64,000 nucleotides of DNA from Microvelia longipes (taxonomy: Eukaryota > Arthropoda > Insecta > Hemiptera > Veliidae): NCBI GenBank assembly GCA_018340805.1, contig JACMZG010001914.1:985040-1049039 (forward strand), written 5' to 3'. Below the pieces are notes generated by a model that saw only the letters and a list, made by a program, of their open reading frames with translations, had not been told where the DNA came from and made no database searches. This document shows, one piece after another, positions 24,632 through 38,766 of the stretch. A program made the position numbers and the translations under genes. Each line of letters opens with the position of its first letter. The stretch's first letter is position 1.

Positions 24632-25060
24632 AAGGAGAGATATTTAAAGTATCACGGAGAGATGTTTGCAATATAACGGAGAGATGTTTGAAGTATCACG
24701 GAGAGATATTTGCAATATAACGGAGAGATGTTTGCAATGTAGTGGAGAGATATTTGAAGTATCACGAAGAGATGTTGTAATATAACGGAGTTATTTGAAG
24801 TACCACGGAGAGATGTTTGCAATATATTGGAGAGATGTTTGAAGTATCACGGAGAGATATTTGCAATATAACGGAGAGATGTTTGCAAAGTATCACGGAA
24901 AGATATTTGCAATATAACGGAGAGATGTTTGCAATGTAGCGGAGAGATATTTGAAGTATCACGAAGAGATGTTTGCAATATAACGGAGTTATTTGAAGTA
25001 TCACGGAGACATTTTTGCGATATAACGGAGAGATATTTGCTATATAACGGAGAAATATAA
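24632..25060 (+). repeat. 22-bp minisatellite with two alternating unit types, about 19 copies
   Basis: Type A is CGGAGAGATGTTTGCAATAT+AA and type B is CGGAGAGATATTTGAAGTAT+CA. They partly alternate, giving a 44-bp higher-order period. Some units are shortened (for example near 24784 and 24984). The 145-codon minus-strand frame here only reads the repeat. Confidence 0.9.
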
Positions 25061-25350
25061 AGAATTTGTAGTAACGGGTAATAGTGACCCGTAATAGTAG
25101 TGACGGGTTGTGGGGGGGGGACAAATCCTGAATGTTTCGAGCTCTTCTAGTCACTCCACACTCCTGTGATAACACAGTTGCATCGACGCCTTGTTTCAAA
25201 AACTTACCCTATTTATTGGATGTTTTGCTGGACTCCTATATGATTCTTTCAACTTTTAATAGAAATCATTTATTGTAAAAATATTCTTGTAAGATTTTTA
25301 AAACTTCAAGTCTTAATTAACTGCGTAGGCCTCCGCGGTTGTTGTAATAG
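25061..25350. other. Short spacer without a gene
   Basis: A G-tract (GTGGGGGGGG) near 25110-25121 is the only notable sequence. Confidence 0.4.
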
Positions 25351-25592
25351 GATTTAGGTCTTCCAGTGGTGACCGCGTCAATTTAGATGAAGAATCCGAC
25401 TGTGACTGTGACCTCCCACTGTCTCCGCTTCCACTGTGGCAGGCATTTTTAGGAATATAGGACATCATGGATAAAAACACATTGCCCTATAATACTGAAC
25501 TGTTGATTATCGTAAAGCATTGTAAACATCCATGATGTTCCTGTGGAAGCGAAACATTAGATTCATCATCTAATTGACGCGGTCACCTCAAG
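25351..25592. mobile_element. Foldback MITE with GACCGCGTCAA terminal repeats
   Basis: The left arm (GGTGACCGCGTCAATTTAGA, then TGAAGAATC, 25368-25396) is mirrored by GATTCATCATCTAATTGACG then CGGTCACC (25560-25587). Inside, CGCTTCCAC and GACATCATGGAT on the left pair with ATCCATGATGTTC and GTGGAAGCG on the right, so most of the 240 bp can fold back. A left-half relative is at 20504-20630. No ORF. Confidence 0.78.
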
Positions 25593-26482
25593 TTTTTTGT
25601 TTTAAGGCTTGTATCCAAAGAAGTTTTTCTAATTTGTTCCATAACCCTTTAAGGAATAAAGGCTAATGATTGGCTTACTTAAAGTTTCCTTAAGGGTTCC
25701 TAAAAGTTGATTAAAATTCATATGATACATTTAGGAGACTCAAAGCATTCCTCAAGGAAGGCTGAGGAAACCTTAATGCTTTCTTAAGAAAGAGTTTGGC
25801 TTTAGGTAAAGAAACCAAGTTCTTTACCAAGAGCGAAACAGTTTCGGTCTGAAACGATGTTACCTTTTGCCTGGGTGTTCAGCAGAAAGCTCATATGCAT
25901 CCCCACATCTAGACGGGTGCTTTATTCATGCCTCTAAAACTGTGTCCCATATTCCACCCCCTCATAAGAATAATGGAAAGTAAAAGACTCTTCAATGCGT
26001 TTTGTTACTAACTTTTACTAATACAAAACACTGAGATAAGCACCATACTTGTTTTGTATCTCGCAGGTTAGGTTCTAAAACTACTCCAAACCCCTTTCTA
26101 AACGCAGACCTACATTAAATACAAGTTGATAATCAAGTTTTAGGTTGGTAGAACTGATTCCACCTTGCATTCCGATAACGAGTTGACCCGGTCAGATTGC
26201 ATAATGGCTTACGTTATCCCAGTCATCCGTTAGAGTTTACTGTATTTAACATTATATTATTGCATTCCTAACTTAGAATAGGAGGAAGCATTTTTATAGC
26301 AAAAAATGTAAAACCTACTTTTTTAATCAAATTTCTTCGTTTACCGTCTACTGGTCTTACAATCCGAAAAAGTTTGTCTGTTTTTAAAGATAAGTGACTT
26401 GTAATCATGATACTCCCCTAACAGATGCTCCGATTCGAACATAACTCGGTAGTCAGAAGTTGTTAGCTTGAAAATGTTTCTT
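25593..26482. other. No gene; imperfect hairpin
   Basis: Around 25742-25787 AAAGCATT and AATGCTTT, with CCTC/GAGG inside, can form an imperfect hairpin. Otherwise there is no supported feature. Confidence 0.35.
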
Positions 26483-26730
26483 GTGCTGATGCCTGATTCA
26501 ATATGTAACAGCCAAGGCTAATCCTTGATTCAATATGTAACAGCTTGGGCTGATGCCTGATAAAATATGTAACAGCTTGGGCTAATGCCTGATTCAATAT
26601 GTAACAGCTATGATTAATGCCTGATTCAATATGTAACAGCTTGAGCTGATGCCTGATTAAATATGTAACAGCTTGGTCTAATCCTGATAAATATGTAACA
26701 GCTTGGGCTAATGCCGGATTAAATATGTTA
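26483..26730 (+). repeat. About 32-bp minisatellite, about 8 copies
   Basis: The unit is AATATGTAACAGCTTGGGCT followed by GATGCCTGATTC, with small deletions in several copies. The 97-codon minus-strand frame simply translates it. Confidence 0.88.
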
Positions 26731-29700
26731 CAAATTGTTTTAAGTAAACTTAACAAATAAAATTTCTTTATATTGCTAAGAATATTAAAGCATATTTTAA
26801 ATTTTTTTTTTTTTTAATTCTCTTTATTAATAAAAAATATAAAATTAACATTGACAAAATTAAATTAAATTAAATTTAATTTTTTTCCGTACGAATGTAA
26901 TTAAATTGAATAATTATCAGCTAAACGATGTGATTTATTAAAATAAAAAATAATAATTCAATGGCTGTCTATCTGTTTGACCTCCGAACTTTATTATTTG
27001 TCTAGTTATTATTTCAGATTAGTCATATTTCCTCTTTGTTGAGATGATAAAAATTTATAACAGTGTATTTTAAAATTTAAACCAGTTGGTATGTTTGGAT
27101 ATATTCCTTATCGCAAATTCTAAAACTCATCATGTTAAATATCTGGAGAAGTGGGCTCCACACATGTTCTATACACATTCTAGCCCTTAAATTTTTTAAA
27201 AATATTTTGAAAATGCAAGTTGTTGTAGATGTTAATTCGTATAGTACGCATGCTTTTCTCTAATTCTTATGTGCTTTCTCTTATGGGTCTCGAGTTCCGT
27301 TCATCTTAAGATTCTTAGCTTGTACCGCTTACACTTGATAGATGTACAAGTACGTTTGTGTCCCGTATGGCAAAACTTGGACTTTATAGGGAATATTTAC
27401 TCCCCTTTGTCTATTTTAATGTAATTATTTTTGAAACTAAATTTTTATTTCCCAAGTTTTACACTAAACTTTTACAAACTTTTTAATTCGAAACTTATTT
27501 TGCCCGTTTATAGAAAAATCAAAGGTTTAGAAGAAACTTAAACAAACTTACGAATTAAAGGACGCACTACCAACACTTTCACTGAATTTAAAAGGTTTAT
27601 TGAGAAGAAAAATTTCAAAGTTTTCTTAGATTTCTAATAAAAAATTGCTTGTTTAAGTTTTTAAAGTATAAGTTAGTTTATATTATTAACTTCAACAACA
27701 TGATTTTGTAAGAGAAAAGGTCAGAAAATTAAGTTACTTATTTTTTAACTTTTTCATTTTTATATTTAGAAATTAAATTAAAAATATTTTGAGGTTACAC
27801 TTCATATAATTTTGATTGCGTTGTTTCATTCATTTTTGAACCAGAAGTTTATTTCTTTTGCCAAAGTTTTATTTGTTAATTGAGTTGTTTCTTGGGTAAT
27901 GATTGCTATCTTATTAAAAAAATAGAGAAGTATTACAAAAGTTTAATAAGAAGAATAAAACAAATCAAAGAAGAGAAAAAGTGTGAAAGTCATTTAAGGT
28001 AAAATTAAGTTATCAGAGTAGAATATAAATGTTAAAAATTAAAGAAAAAATAACAATATTTGCGGCGTCACGATTTGAAACGATTAACCGTAGAAATGAA
28101 ATTTATGAGGATGTAAAGGGCTGAAAAAGTAAAAGTAGAGAAGAATAAAGAAGATAAATTAATGGAGATAAAACACTGTGAGGTGAAGGTCAAGGTATGG
28201 CTAAATAAATTTATCTCGAAAAATTGGTTCTTTTTACTTCCCATTTTCATTTATTAAACAGTATAAGTATGGTGTTTGCCTTGTGGAAATTGTAATGATC
28301 TAACATACCTTTTCCATTTATAGGTGGTTTAGCGTATATTCTATAGATAATTCCACTTATGAGGTATTATACTTCAGGTCGATAATTCAGAAAATATTTT
28401 ATCTTATAATAGAGACTCTGTATTATAAGAAAATACGACTTTTTGACAATGGACAGAATTTTAATATTTTTCTTATTGAATCATTTTTATTAATAATTTT
28501 CCCATTAAGTAAACAATGAGAGAGGATATGTTATCTAGTTATAAAGTCAAAGAATACGATTAAGTAGACCCTGGACCAAGTCACAATTTTCTATATGTAT
28601 GTCACTCGCTATTTTATCTATTGTTTTATATTAATTGACCAATTTGTAACGAAAGTTTTGTTTTGTTATACTTTTGCATTATTTGTGTTCACTTTTGTAC
28701 GTTTTTCATTTCTTTAGCATTAATAATGAATTTTAATTTGAAATTTGGCATCTGGATGTGAGATATGTTATAAGATTTTATGTAGGAAAAATCCCATAGA
28801 GTTCATTCCACTATGACTTTACAAGTTATAAACAATAGACCATTTGTATTTTCTTCTGAGCACTATTGATTGGATATTGGTGGAACTTAGGATATGGTTG
28901 ATAATAGAAACATGTGACCATACATATTTTTTATCTTAAAATAACCTATTTATTGGTAAATTTTTTGGGAAGATGTTTAAATGTTAAAATATATATTGTA
29001 ATAACTAACTGGTTAGCTATGCTTAAGAATTGTTACAGCATTTAAGGTCACTATTGATATGCAGGTTTATATAGATGGTCCTTGCTTACCTGAGAGTTGC
29101 CATATTATGACCAACCTTATACTGGCTTGTAATCTTATCTTTTAACTAAAGCATATTTATAGTATTTTATTTCTTACTTTCATGCTCATAAATGCATGAT
29201 TTCAGAATGTTACGTTCTCGTCGTAAATATGTCCATGAATGATGTGCAGGCTCGGCCGCGTTAAAATTTACGCCGTTTGCGTGTTACATTTATGTTAAAC
29301 AAGTTTAAAAATTTTGAAAAATGAGTTAACCTCGCTGTAACAGTGGTACTTAGTTTTTTACTCTTGGAGTGAGCAGTCAATGTAGTAGTCTGTTAATAGT
29401 TAGATTACTAGTTAGTAAGTTGTGGATGTAGTTTGGCTAAAATAATCATAAAGCTTTGTGAATAATAAGTATGATATAGCAGTGCCTAGATATTGATGAT
29501 AATATGACCGTTTGCACTAGATATAACCTATCTGGCCTCGGTATAAGCCTTGGACAGCTTAATTGTGGTTTTCAAGATAGCAAGTAAGTTTTTAATTGCC
29601 TTCTGTAGGTTGTTGTTTGTTCCAGTTTTGGTTTATTCTCACAAATATTGTGCATTTAAAATAAAAATACTTTCACCAATAAACTTCTCGCAGATATTAA

Positions 29701-31942
29701 AGCTTTTTTAGTATTTTTACTCTTTCAATCTTCCATCTTCGTATGGATCTTTTAATTCTCATTTTTTAATTCAAACATTGTAACGCAAATCTCTACAATA
29801 TTTCTAAAGTACAATTTTTCCTAATTATATATTCTAATTTCATTAATATTAACCATTAAACAATATTATATAATTTTATTGTTTCATAGACTATTAATTA
29901 CTTATTATAATATTAAAGTAATTTCCCATTTTAAAATAATGAGCGGATATGACAAGAATTTATTAAAATTAATATTCTTCAATAATGGTTTATTATTTTT
30001 AAATAACCTTTTTTTTAGATGATCGATTATTTAAGTGAATATATTAATAAGTTTAATAACTCCGTGATATTTTCTACGTTGCATTAATGAATCATTATTA
30101 TTCTTAATGTTAATTAATGAAAAATATATTTTTAATATCTCTGTATGGTTTTATACTTCAAATGGTGATGAGCATTTATGTTAAGTAACGAAGAGATCAA
30201 TAAGACTCAATTTGTAAAGAATGAAAATATATGCGTATTATTAAAGACGATTAAAAGTTGTATAAAAATGAATAATTTAAGTAAAAAAATATTTTAAATA
30301 ACTAAATTAAAGAGAGAAATTTTGTATTAGTAAAAACAAAAATGATTAAAAAGTATAAACAAGAAGTATACAAATATGTAAAAATTAAAAAAAAGAACTT
30401 AAAATTTTTAAACCTAAATTAGTGTGTAATTACATCAAATTTTCTGTGTATGCTTGTATACAACTCTAATACGAAATTAAAAATGACTTAAAAACTAAAG
30501 TAGTCTAAAGTATCCCAAACATTAAATAAATTAAGCACGCAAATTAGATTGAAGAAGTCAAAATACAGGCCTATTATTTGAAATTACGAAATTACAACCA
30601 AAACACAGGTGATACCTCATTATATAACTACTGGAATCAAACTATGTAATTATTTTATAAACAAGAAAATAAGTAAAAGCAACAGAGAAAATATCACATA
30701 ATTAAATAATCAAAAATAATAAATTAAATAAGATGAAAAAAAGTATAATAATGTTTAGAATAAATATTTAAGATAAATAGAAAACGTATAGAATTGGAAA
30801 TACAATTAAAGTAATAAAAGAAAAGAATAAAGACAGAGTTGTTTCTTTCTCAAATGATTATGTATTCAAAAGCATTAGCGTATTATACGCTGTGTAATGG
30901 TAAATGTTACACCTTGTTATTACTCGGACGTGAGCTTGAATATAATAACTCTGTAAGAATAGTTCCGGAACAAAAACTTCTTACAGGTAGAAAGTATATT
31001 AAAGAATTAGAATAAAAGATAAATTATTGTAATATGCACTTTTGTTACTTTTAAAGATGACAGATGTCACGTCGATTGTGAGCATCTAATATAATTTCTT
31101 AAATGTTAAGAAAGAATAATTAAACAGTAGAAAAGAAGAAATAATGGTTAAGAAGAACTGGTTCAAAAGTGAAGAGAGTGTGTAAGTTTACTTTTGGGAC
31201 AAATATAAGTCAAATTAAGATTAAATCAAATTTATTGAATTTTTTATTTTAATTCTTATATTGTACTTATGATTCAAGTTATCGTGGATGGATTATGAAG
31301 AAAATTCTTTTGTCGTGGTAACAGTGATTCGTGGTTTATTGTTTATTTAGAGAGTATTTGACTTATCGAGGCTCTAAATATCGAAGATTAGAGAAAAAAT
31401 AGAGAAAATCTAAATAAATAAAAGAGTGAGTACTAAACCATTAGATGAGTGTATATGGAAGGTTAGTGAGAAAATGAGAAATATGGAGAAAGAAGTTCAA
31501 AGGGAAAACATTTTAGGAAACGATAAAAAATAAAAAGATTTATGAGGTATCCTGAGAAGTTTAATTACATATAGCTCTCAAAAGTGGATTTCCCGAGATA
31601 AGAACATAATTTTAAGAAAACAAAGAATATAATGTATATGCATATTCTGTGGTCAAACATTCTGTATTAAAAATTTAAATTGTACACTTTGTTTTAAAAT
31701 GAAAAGAATACATGACTTTGCATCATTAAGGATGGATAAGATTGTTTTTGTTTTTTATGTGGTGGGTCTACATTTAGATTAGTAAGTACATGTGATGCAT
31801 ATTAGAGTGTTTGCTTTATTTTATTACTGTGCTCTGAAATACGCTATATAGCGATACTTAATGTCTTATAATAATAATAAAGTATTAAACCAAGTACAAA
31901 GTATTAAACCAAGTGTACAGAAATTATTAAAAAACAATTACT
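26731..31942. other. Long AT-rich stretch without a gene
   Basis: About 5 kb of very AT-rich sequence. 29780-31800 is particularly A-rich on the + strand, with AAATTAAAT-type low complexity. No reading frame, structured RNA or ordered repeat could be supported on either strand. It is compatible with intron or intergenic DNA. Confidence 0.45.
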
Positions 31943-31970
31943 AAAAAAAAAAAAAAAAAAAAAAAAAAAA
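31943..31970 (+). repeat. Poly(A) run of 28
   Basis: A pure A-tract followed by CTTAAAACAAAAAAAAACTA. It could be the decayed tail of a retrotransposed sequence, but no recognisable body was found upstream. Confidence 0.8.
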
Positions 31971-34414
31971 CTTAAAACAAAAAAAAACTAACTAACTTTA
32001 AATTAATAATTACTAAATAAGATAGTTGAAAATAAACTATATAAAATAATAAACAAATACATAAAATTATTGATCATAATCTGTATGTAGTTATCAAATA
32101 AATAAAATTAAATATTTTAAAATAAACTATATGAAATACTTAACAAATAAATTAAATATAATAGTTGAAAATTAACAATATATAATACTTAACAAATAGA
32201 CTAAATAAAATACTTAAAAATAAACAGAATAAATAAAAAATAAAAACAAGGCAGGCAGGGAGGGAGGCAGGCGTGTGAGGGATCCCACCTACCCCGAAGC
32301 TCTCGTTTAATCGTGTTACATTGGATAGAAGTTCTTATGGGTTGGTTTGACTCTCGGAATCCAAAGAGAAGAAAAAGTTTGAAATGGTCCGCTGGGTCTA
32401 GTAGTCGTGAGAGACCCGACCAATGCACCGTCTTGCTAACCATAACAGATCGGTTATCTGTGGGATGTTACAAACTTAAGGTTCAAGGGGTCACAACCGA
32501 ACATAAAATAACTCCCAGCCTAGAAGTAACAAGAAAAATTCCAGATCTATAACGAAGATAAGAAAAGCAAGTTACTCTTTTAATTAATATATTACGTAAA
32601 ACTAATTCAGCGACTTATGAAATTTTTACTCTTTTTAGTTTTCAATCACTTTTAAGTTTTTGACTTTTGAATACAAGTTTAAAAGTCACTAATAAAAAAA
32701 GTAAACTAGCAACTGACTTGAACTGAAAGTAGAACGATTTGTTGTTAAAGTTGAGAATGATGTAACATTATTTAGCAATAGTTTAAAAAATAGGAGAAGT
32801 GTTTGTATCGGCTGTGTATCGAGTCAAATGAACAATACTATCTTCTATGATGCCGCGCTAAAACGTTTTTACCGCATTGTTACACTTGTCTGTAGTGTTC
32901 TATACTTGTGTTTAAAGTTATAAACTCAAAGTTCCATATTTCAGTATCAGTATGTTTTCCGGAAGTAAATTAAGGTGACTCAGTTTTTGATGTTATTTCT
33001 GACGGGGTACCTCATCTGATACCTCATGTTTACTAGTATTATCATGGGCGTCCGTAGGATTCTGGGGGGGGGGGGGTCAAATCTACCAATGTGCTGCGGG
33101 TTTAGTATTCAGCACCGTTTCTCAAAAAGTCGAAGATAGGAGCCCAGCAAACCACAAGAATGAGGCATTGCTAAACTAAATTATAATTTATTGATTTCAT
33201 TTATTATGCTAAAATAAATATTTTAAATCATTTAGACTTTTAGCGAGCGAAGCTATTTCCTAAAAACATATTAAATAAGGGTGTTATCAACTTAGCAAGG
33301 GAAGCATGCTCCTATTTACGTATCATAAGCCTCTAATTTGACATTCACAGCAATCTAGCGTTAGTTATTTTTATTAAAAAATTCAGAATAATAATCATTA
33401 AATTTTTAATCATCTGCGGTTCGGGTTAATCTAACTTATTTGATTTTCCTCCCATGAGTATGATTCTTGTGATTCCGACACGTTAGACAGGGACTTTGTT
33501 TGCAAAAACAAAGTTGTAACTTGTTTCCAAATAAGTTATTACTTTTGTTAAAATACAAGGCAAGTTTATCAATATGTAGTATTTTATTGTCTTAACTAAG
33601 AATTTTTACTAAAAATTGAACTCATGAGATTGGGGTCATGGAGGAATGCCATGTGGGTTTCCAATAGAAGCTAAGCGGGGTTTTTCATAAATTTTCATTC
33701 CAGACATCAATAGTTTAACGTGTTTATAATAATGACGAAAATGATTCTAAACTACTTTCTGCTTGTTTTAGAAATTTGTTCGGAATGCACATATTTTTAC
33801 ATATTTCCTCTGAAAAACAACATTTCATTTTGATAAATTTAAAGTTTAGTTTTGCGTGTTTGCAAGTTGTTAAAAAAATCCACTAACATGCTTGTTTTTC
33901 ACTGTTTAAGACATTAAAAACCCAGCCCGACATATTTTCAGAAGAGAATAGAAATGCGAATTCAAAAATAACATATTATTATGATTTCTTACAACATTAT
34001 GTTGTTTTCTTTTGTCCCTTTTCTTTGCTATTTATTATTTTGTTGAAAATAATATGTTATATTTATGGAAGTCATTTTGACTTTTCCTCTATTTATTAGA
34101 TTTACGTGTAAAACAAGTCATTTTTAAGTAAATGTTTTATGTATTATTACCTTTCTTTCTTTCTTTACTTAGTATTATTTCCTATTCTTAGTGTTTTGTA
34201 ATTTATTATAGTATTATCTTTTTTTACAAATTAATCGTTCTAACTTTTGCAAAGTATAATAATAATAATGTTCAATATGAAGATGTAACGCTTCATTATT
34301 ATTTTATTTTATTGTTTTTTTAAATTGTCTTTTATTAGTTGTTTATTTTTTCAACTCAAAGTTATTTAGTGCTTCTTGTTTCTTTTTTGTTAATTTAAGT
34401 TTTTATTGTTTTAG
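31971..34414. other. No gene; G-rich patch and possible retro-element ends
   Basis: 32249-32280 (GGCAGGCAGGGAGGGAGGCA) is purine-rich. 32290-32530 is less AT-rich and has small open frames on both strands without a domain. 33044-33076 (GGGCGTCCGTAGGATTCT then 13 G) resembles the end of a dispersed retroelement known to me only by general appearance. 33001-33032 (GGGGTACCTCATCTGATACC) may be a stray tail of the composite repeat. Confidence 0.3.
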
Positions 34415-34720
34415 CGGGGGGTTTTTAGGGGTTTCGATCACAGTCCGGTTCGATCCCAGTTGGGGCCTCTAAGATTTTCATGCGAGGGATGAAAATCCTT
34501 TTATGTGCTTTCCTTCGAAAGCCGGTGGTCCAAGCCTGTGCAATGTCAGATAAAAGATCCCTAACCCAAAATGAACCTGGGTTTAGGCAACATTTTGGAC
34601 CCTAAATAGTAGTTTATATTAAATATTATGTTTCTGCCTTATGCTTCAAGAACAAAGAAGCTTGGTCTGGCAGTGGGGCACGTGTTGTTTCTAGCTAAAG
34701 TTACTGAAACAGAGTAAAAT
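34415..34720 (+). repeat. Possible dispersed repeat with a pol III B-box-like motif
   Basis: CCGGTTCGATCCCAGTTGG near 34443 contains a near-consensus B box (GGTTCGAxxCC). The 300 bp after it is less AT-rich (GTGCTTTCCTTCGAAAGCCG, then GTGGTCCAAGCC). No matching A box was found upstream and no second copy is present, so this is only a suggestion of a SINE- or LINE-derived segment. Confidence 0.25.
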
Positions 34721-37700
34721 CACGGCTCTTCCATAGATTAGACGTATAATGTCTGCCCTATGACTCTATTTAATGTAGAACACTATCTTCTATCCGCTAC
34801 TATCACTATCTATTGTTTTATGCTATGTATCCCTTTCTCTGCCAGGATCTATTTATGTACAATGTCTAGAAATATTCAAACAATTATTAGTGAGCTTAAT
34901 TAATAAATGTGCTTAAGCAATTTGTAAGATATAAGGGAATAAGAAAGCTACACACTACACTACTTATATTTATTATTGTATTGACTAATTAATAATAGTT
35001 TGAGATGAGGACAATGTAGATAGAAGATATTTATTTTCCTTCATAATGTCTAAACGTACGAATATTGTAATAAATGAGAAACTAGAGTAAAACTCCTCAT
35101 TACAATATCCCTCCTTACTCCAAATAATGTTTTATTACTTACTTACAAATTATTTCAAGTTGAAAACTTGATAAGTATTAACTACAGAATTCATCATTTT
35201 CATATTTATCTGTTAACAAATTTAATAAACTAAATATTTAGATTTTTCTGTAACATATTAATGAAATATAAATCTCATTAATTCCTTTTATTTACAAATT
35301 GATGAAAACTCAATAACATGGTTAAGCCATATTTGCGTCCCCGTCTTCCTTTTAATCCCAGATAATCTGGCTAAGCTGATCTCTGCCATACTTTAATCTT
35401 CTCTTTATATCTTATATTTTACCATTATTTTACCCTTAATTAGATTATAAAATTTTTATATTTTATTATTCCTTATCTATTTTTTTATTTTTATATTTTG
35501 CAAACATTTGTTTATTTCTTTAAATATTTTTTTCATATTTTAAATATAATTTAAACAAATATATTTTTTGTACTATTTAAAAATATTATTAAAAAAACAA
35601 CCTTTTGCATTTGTACCTGATTTTGTTAAATTATTTAATTTTTTAAAATGTTTTCTAGTTCATACAGCATTAAGTAAAATGAAATTTAATTTAAATATTT
35701 AAATCCGTTCAATTTTTTGTATTATTCAAGTCATTTTTATGGTTGTGTCCTTCTTAATCCGTTCATATTTGAAGTTATGTTATTTTTTAATAATCTAAAT
35801 TTAATTGAATATTAAGATAATCCTGATCTTTATTTTCCTGAATCTTTATCTTTATTCTCTTGTTGTCTTTCGCTTCTTGTTTTCTTTGTGATTGTGAGTG
35901 TGTATGCAAGAAAGGGGATGATTGCAAACCAAAAAAGAATTTATAATAATTGGCTCTTTGCCTACTTTTATACTTTACTGATGTTAATGTAAAGACTAAA
36001 TAATTATTATTATTTTTTTTTAAAATGATAAAAAAATATTACACTTTTTAAAATATGTATGATATGGCCATTCCATGGGAGAACTAGATGAGCTTTCCTA
36101 TTGATTTTTGATCCAGGATTGGGGTTTTTTAATTATATTCATTTAGATTTACTCATTTACTATTTCAGCCTTCATTTTACTAAACTGTTATTATATTTAT
36201 TAAGTACTTACACTATTTTATTAAATTCAAAACTAACGAAAATATCTTCTTTATTTGCTTTTTTATGATTTTGTCAAGAAATATGAGTAGAGTTTTCCAT
36301 TTTATTAGTCAACTATGTTATCAAATAGTATAAAATTTACGATCATAAAAACAAATAAATAAAATATAAAAAAGACAATAATATATTCTAGCCCTTTTTA
36401 TTATCTTTCTTTTATTTATGTCCACTTTTTACCGGACATGTTGAATAAATAACTCAGAAGAAATAGCGTTTTTGTTAGGGAAAAGTTTTTTTAAAGAAAT
36501 AAATAAAAGTTTGAAAACTAAGTTTTTAAGTTGGGGGAAACTTCTTTTTGCCAGAGTTGAAGTTCGGACTAAAAGTCCAGTAAAAAGTTTGCGATGGTGT
36601 CTTTTTATAGATAAGGCTTCTTTTTTTATTTTACTCTCTGGCCTTTATACGATAACAAAAACCTATGATATAAATTCGTTGTGTATTTTCTTGGTTTCTA
36701 TAGGTTTCACCAACTTTCTTGAAGGGCTTTTACCCCCATATATAGGATTGAAGATCTTAACACATCCCTAGAAGTAGCCCTATTCTCAAAACACCTACAA
36801 AAACACTTTTTTCTTCAGATAAAGGGATTAGATAGGTTTTTTGTGCTCCTAAAACTTCAATTTCATCTTATTCCTTCTCTCACCTATATAGAGGATTATT
36901 TTATAAAGAGCTTTTTTCGAATTTATTTGAAAATATGTGATAATGACAGGTTATTATTGTCAAGTGGCAGCCAATTTCTACCTAACATTTTATCACCATT
37001 TTTCGATATAATGTAAATATCAGCTCCAGATGCAATCATCAGTATTTTAAACATTCCTCTTTTATAAACCACCATATTTTTATTATTTCACAGTAACTAA
37101 TTTTTATACTTTTTTGTTTTAGGTGAGTAATCGAATTATTGAAATCAAGACTTGGTAAATAAAAGAAACATGTCAACATTTTTATACCGTATTGACTATG
37201 CTAATATATGGTAAAGTTAACTGCCATTACTATAAGTTATTATAAAACATTCTTACCATTTAGTGTACCGTGGTACAGAAAATGAGCTTAACTTTTTGAT
37301 ATTTTAAATATTATTATGAATAATTTTTACACTAAAATAACTAAATATGATCGATGAATAAAAACTAGGAAACTGTGAGAGAACACAGTGTTAGAATTTC
37401 TGATAGAGGTTTGGTTCATTGTGATTACTCGTATTCTTATCGACGATTAAGGTTTATATGTTATATCAGAAACCAATAGAAGGAAAACAGCTAGAACTAT
37501 TGTGTGCATCTACTTAAATCTGTATGATAACGTCTTATATCTTAATTTTTGATTATCTTGAAATAATGATTTTATTAATTATTTAACTCCATTTGGGAAA
37601 AAATCAAAGGTTTATTGCACCTGGTTTTAAGAGTGTAAAGTGATATTTAACAGCCTGACCTGTCACAGGGAGTTATAGTGGGGAGCTATAAAATAACTCC

Positions 37701-38587
37701 CTCTATTTAAAGTCTGGCTAACTTAATTTGAACAAAAAAATCTTTATTTAATTTGAATTCACTGGTAAGTTCATTAAAAAAGTTTTAAATTAGAAACATA
37801 TAGTTTTTTTAGGGTATAAATTTACTTTTCCACTGCCTACCTATAAAAAATGGTAGGATGATTATAATCAACATTATTCTATTAGGTTTTTATATCATGG
37901 AAACATTAAATATTTAAACAATTTTTTCAGCCGGGCAAGAATTTTCTTTTCAATTTCAACTTTAAGATACGGTTTCTTAATTTAACTTCTTTCCCTCTTC
38001 TATTTACCTTTTATATATTTTGATCCTTTAAAAGTTTTTTCTTTACAAAAGAAAATTTCAGGTTGGTTTGAGAAACAAAAACTTTATATGTTTCTTGTAA
38101 TTTTACTTTTTATATTTTTTTTATATTTTTGCCTTAATCTGCTTGTTATGAATTTTGCTCGACGGATAAAGTATTTCAGGCAGAAAAACGAAACATTTTT
38201 CAATTTACTTTGTTGTGAAGTTTTGTAGGGTTATATTTTTGAGTCAAAACTTATTCTTTCTTTCCTCTTTTTTTCATCAGTATTTTTATTGTTTTGTTCT
38301 TCAGACTTCGTTAATCTGCTCATGTAGCGTATTTATAAATATTCTTTCCTTGTCAGGAACGATTCCGAGAGATGAGTGATGCTATATTTATTCATAGAAA
38401 TTATAAATTAAGACAGAAATGCTAAAGAAATTAAGTAATATTTTTTTTCTTAAAAATAACCGAGTAACATCTTATTTATTGAGCTGACGTCTGACTTTAA
38501 TTTTAAATATTTTTCCTGACTCATTTTTTATTTATTTATCACCTTGTAAACTAAGTTTAATAGTAAAAATCTATATTGCTAAAAAGT
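34721..38587. other. AT-rich DNA without a gene; one 10-bp hairpin
   Basis: At 37667-37702 AGGGAGTTAT pairs with ATAACTCCCT around a 16-nt loop. The 99-codon frame at 36472-36771 starts at a non-ATG codon and has no recognisable domain. Nothing else is supported. Confidence 0.4.

Positions 38588-38766
<179 letters not shown>

Noticed and set aside
24762..25199. 145-codon minus-strand open frame
   Set aside because: Its sequence is the 22-bp minisatellite plus a short extension. The frame survives because of shortened units, not selection.
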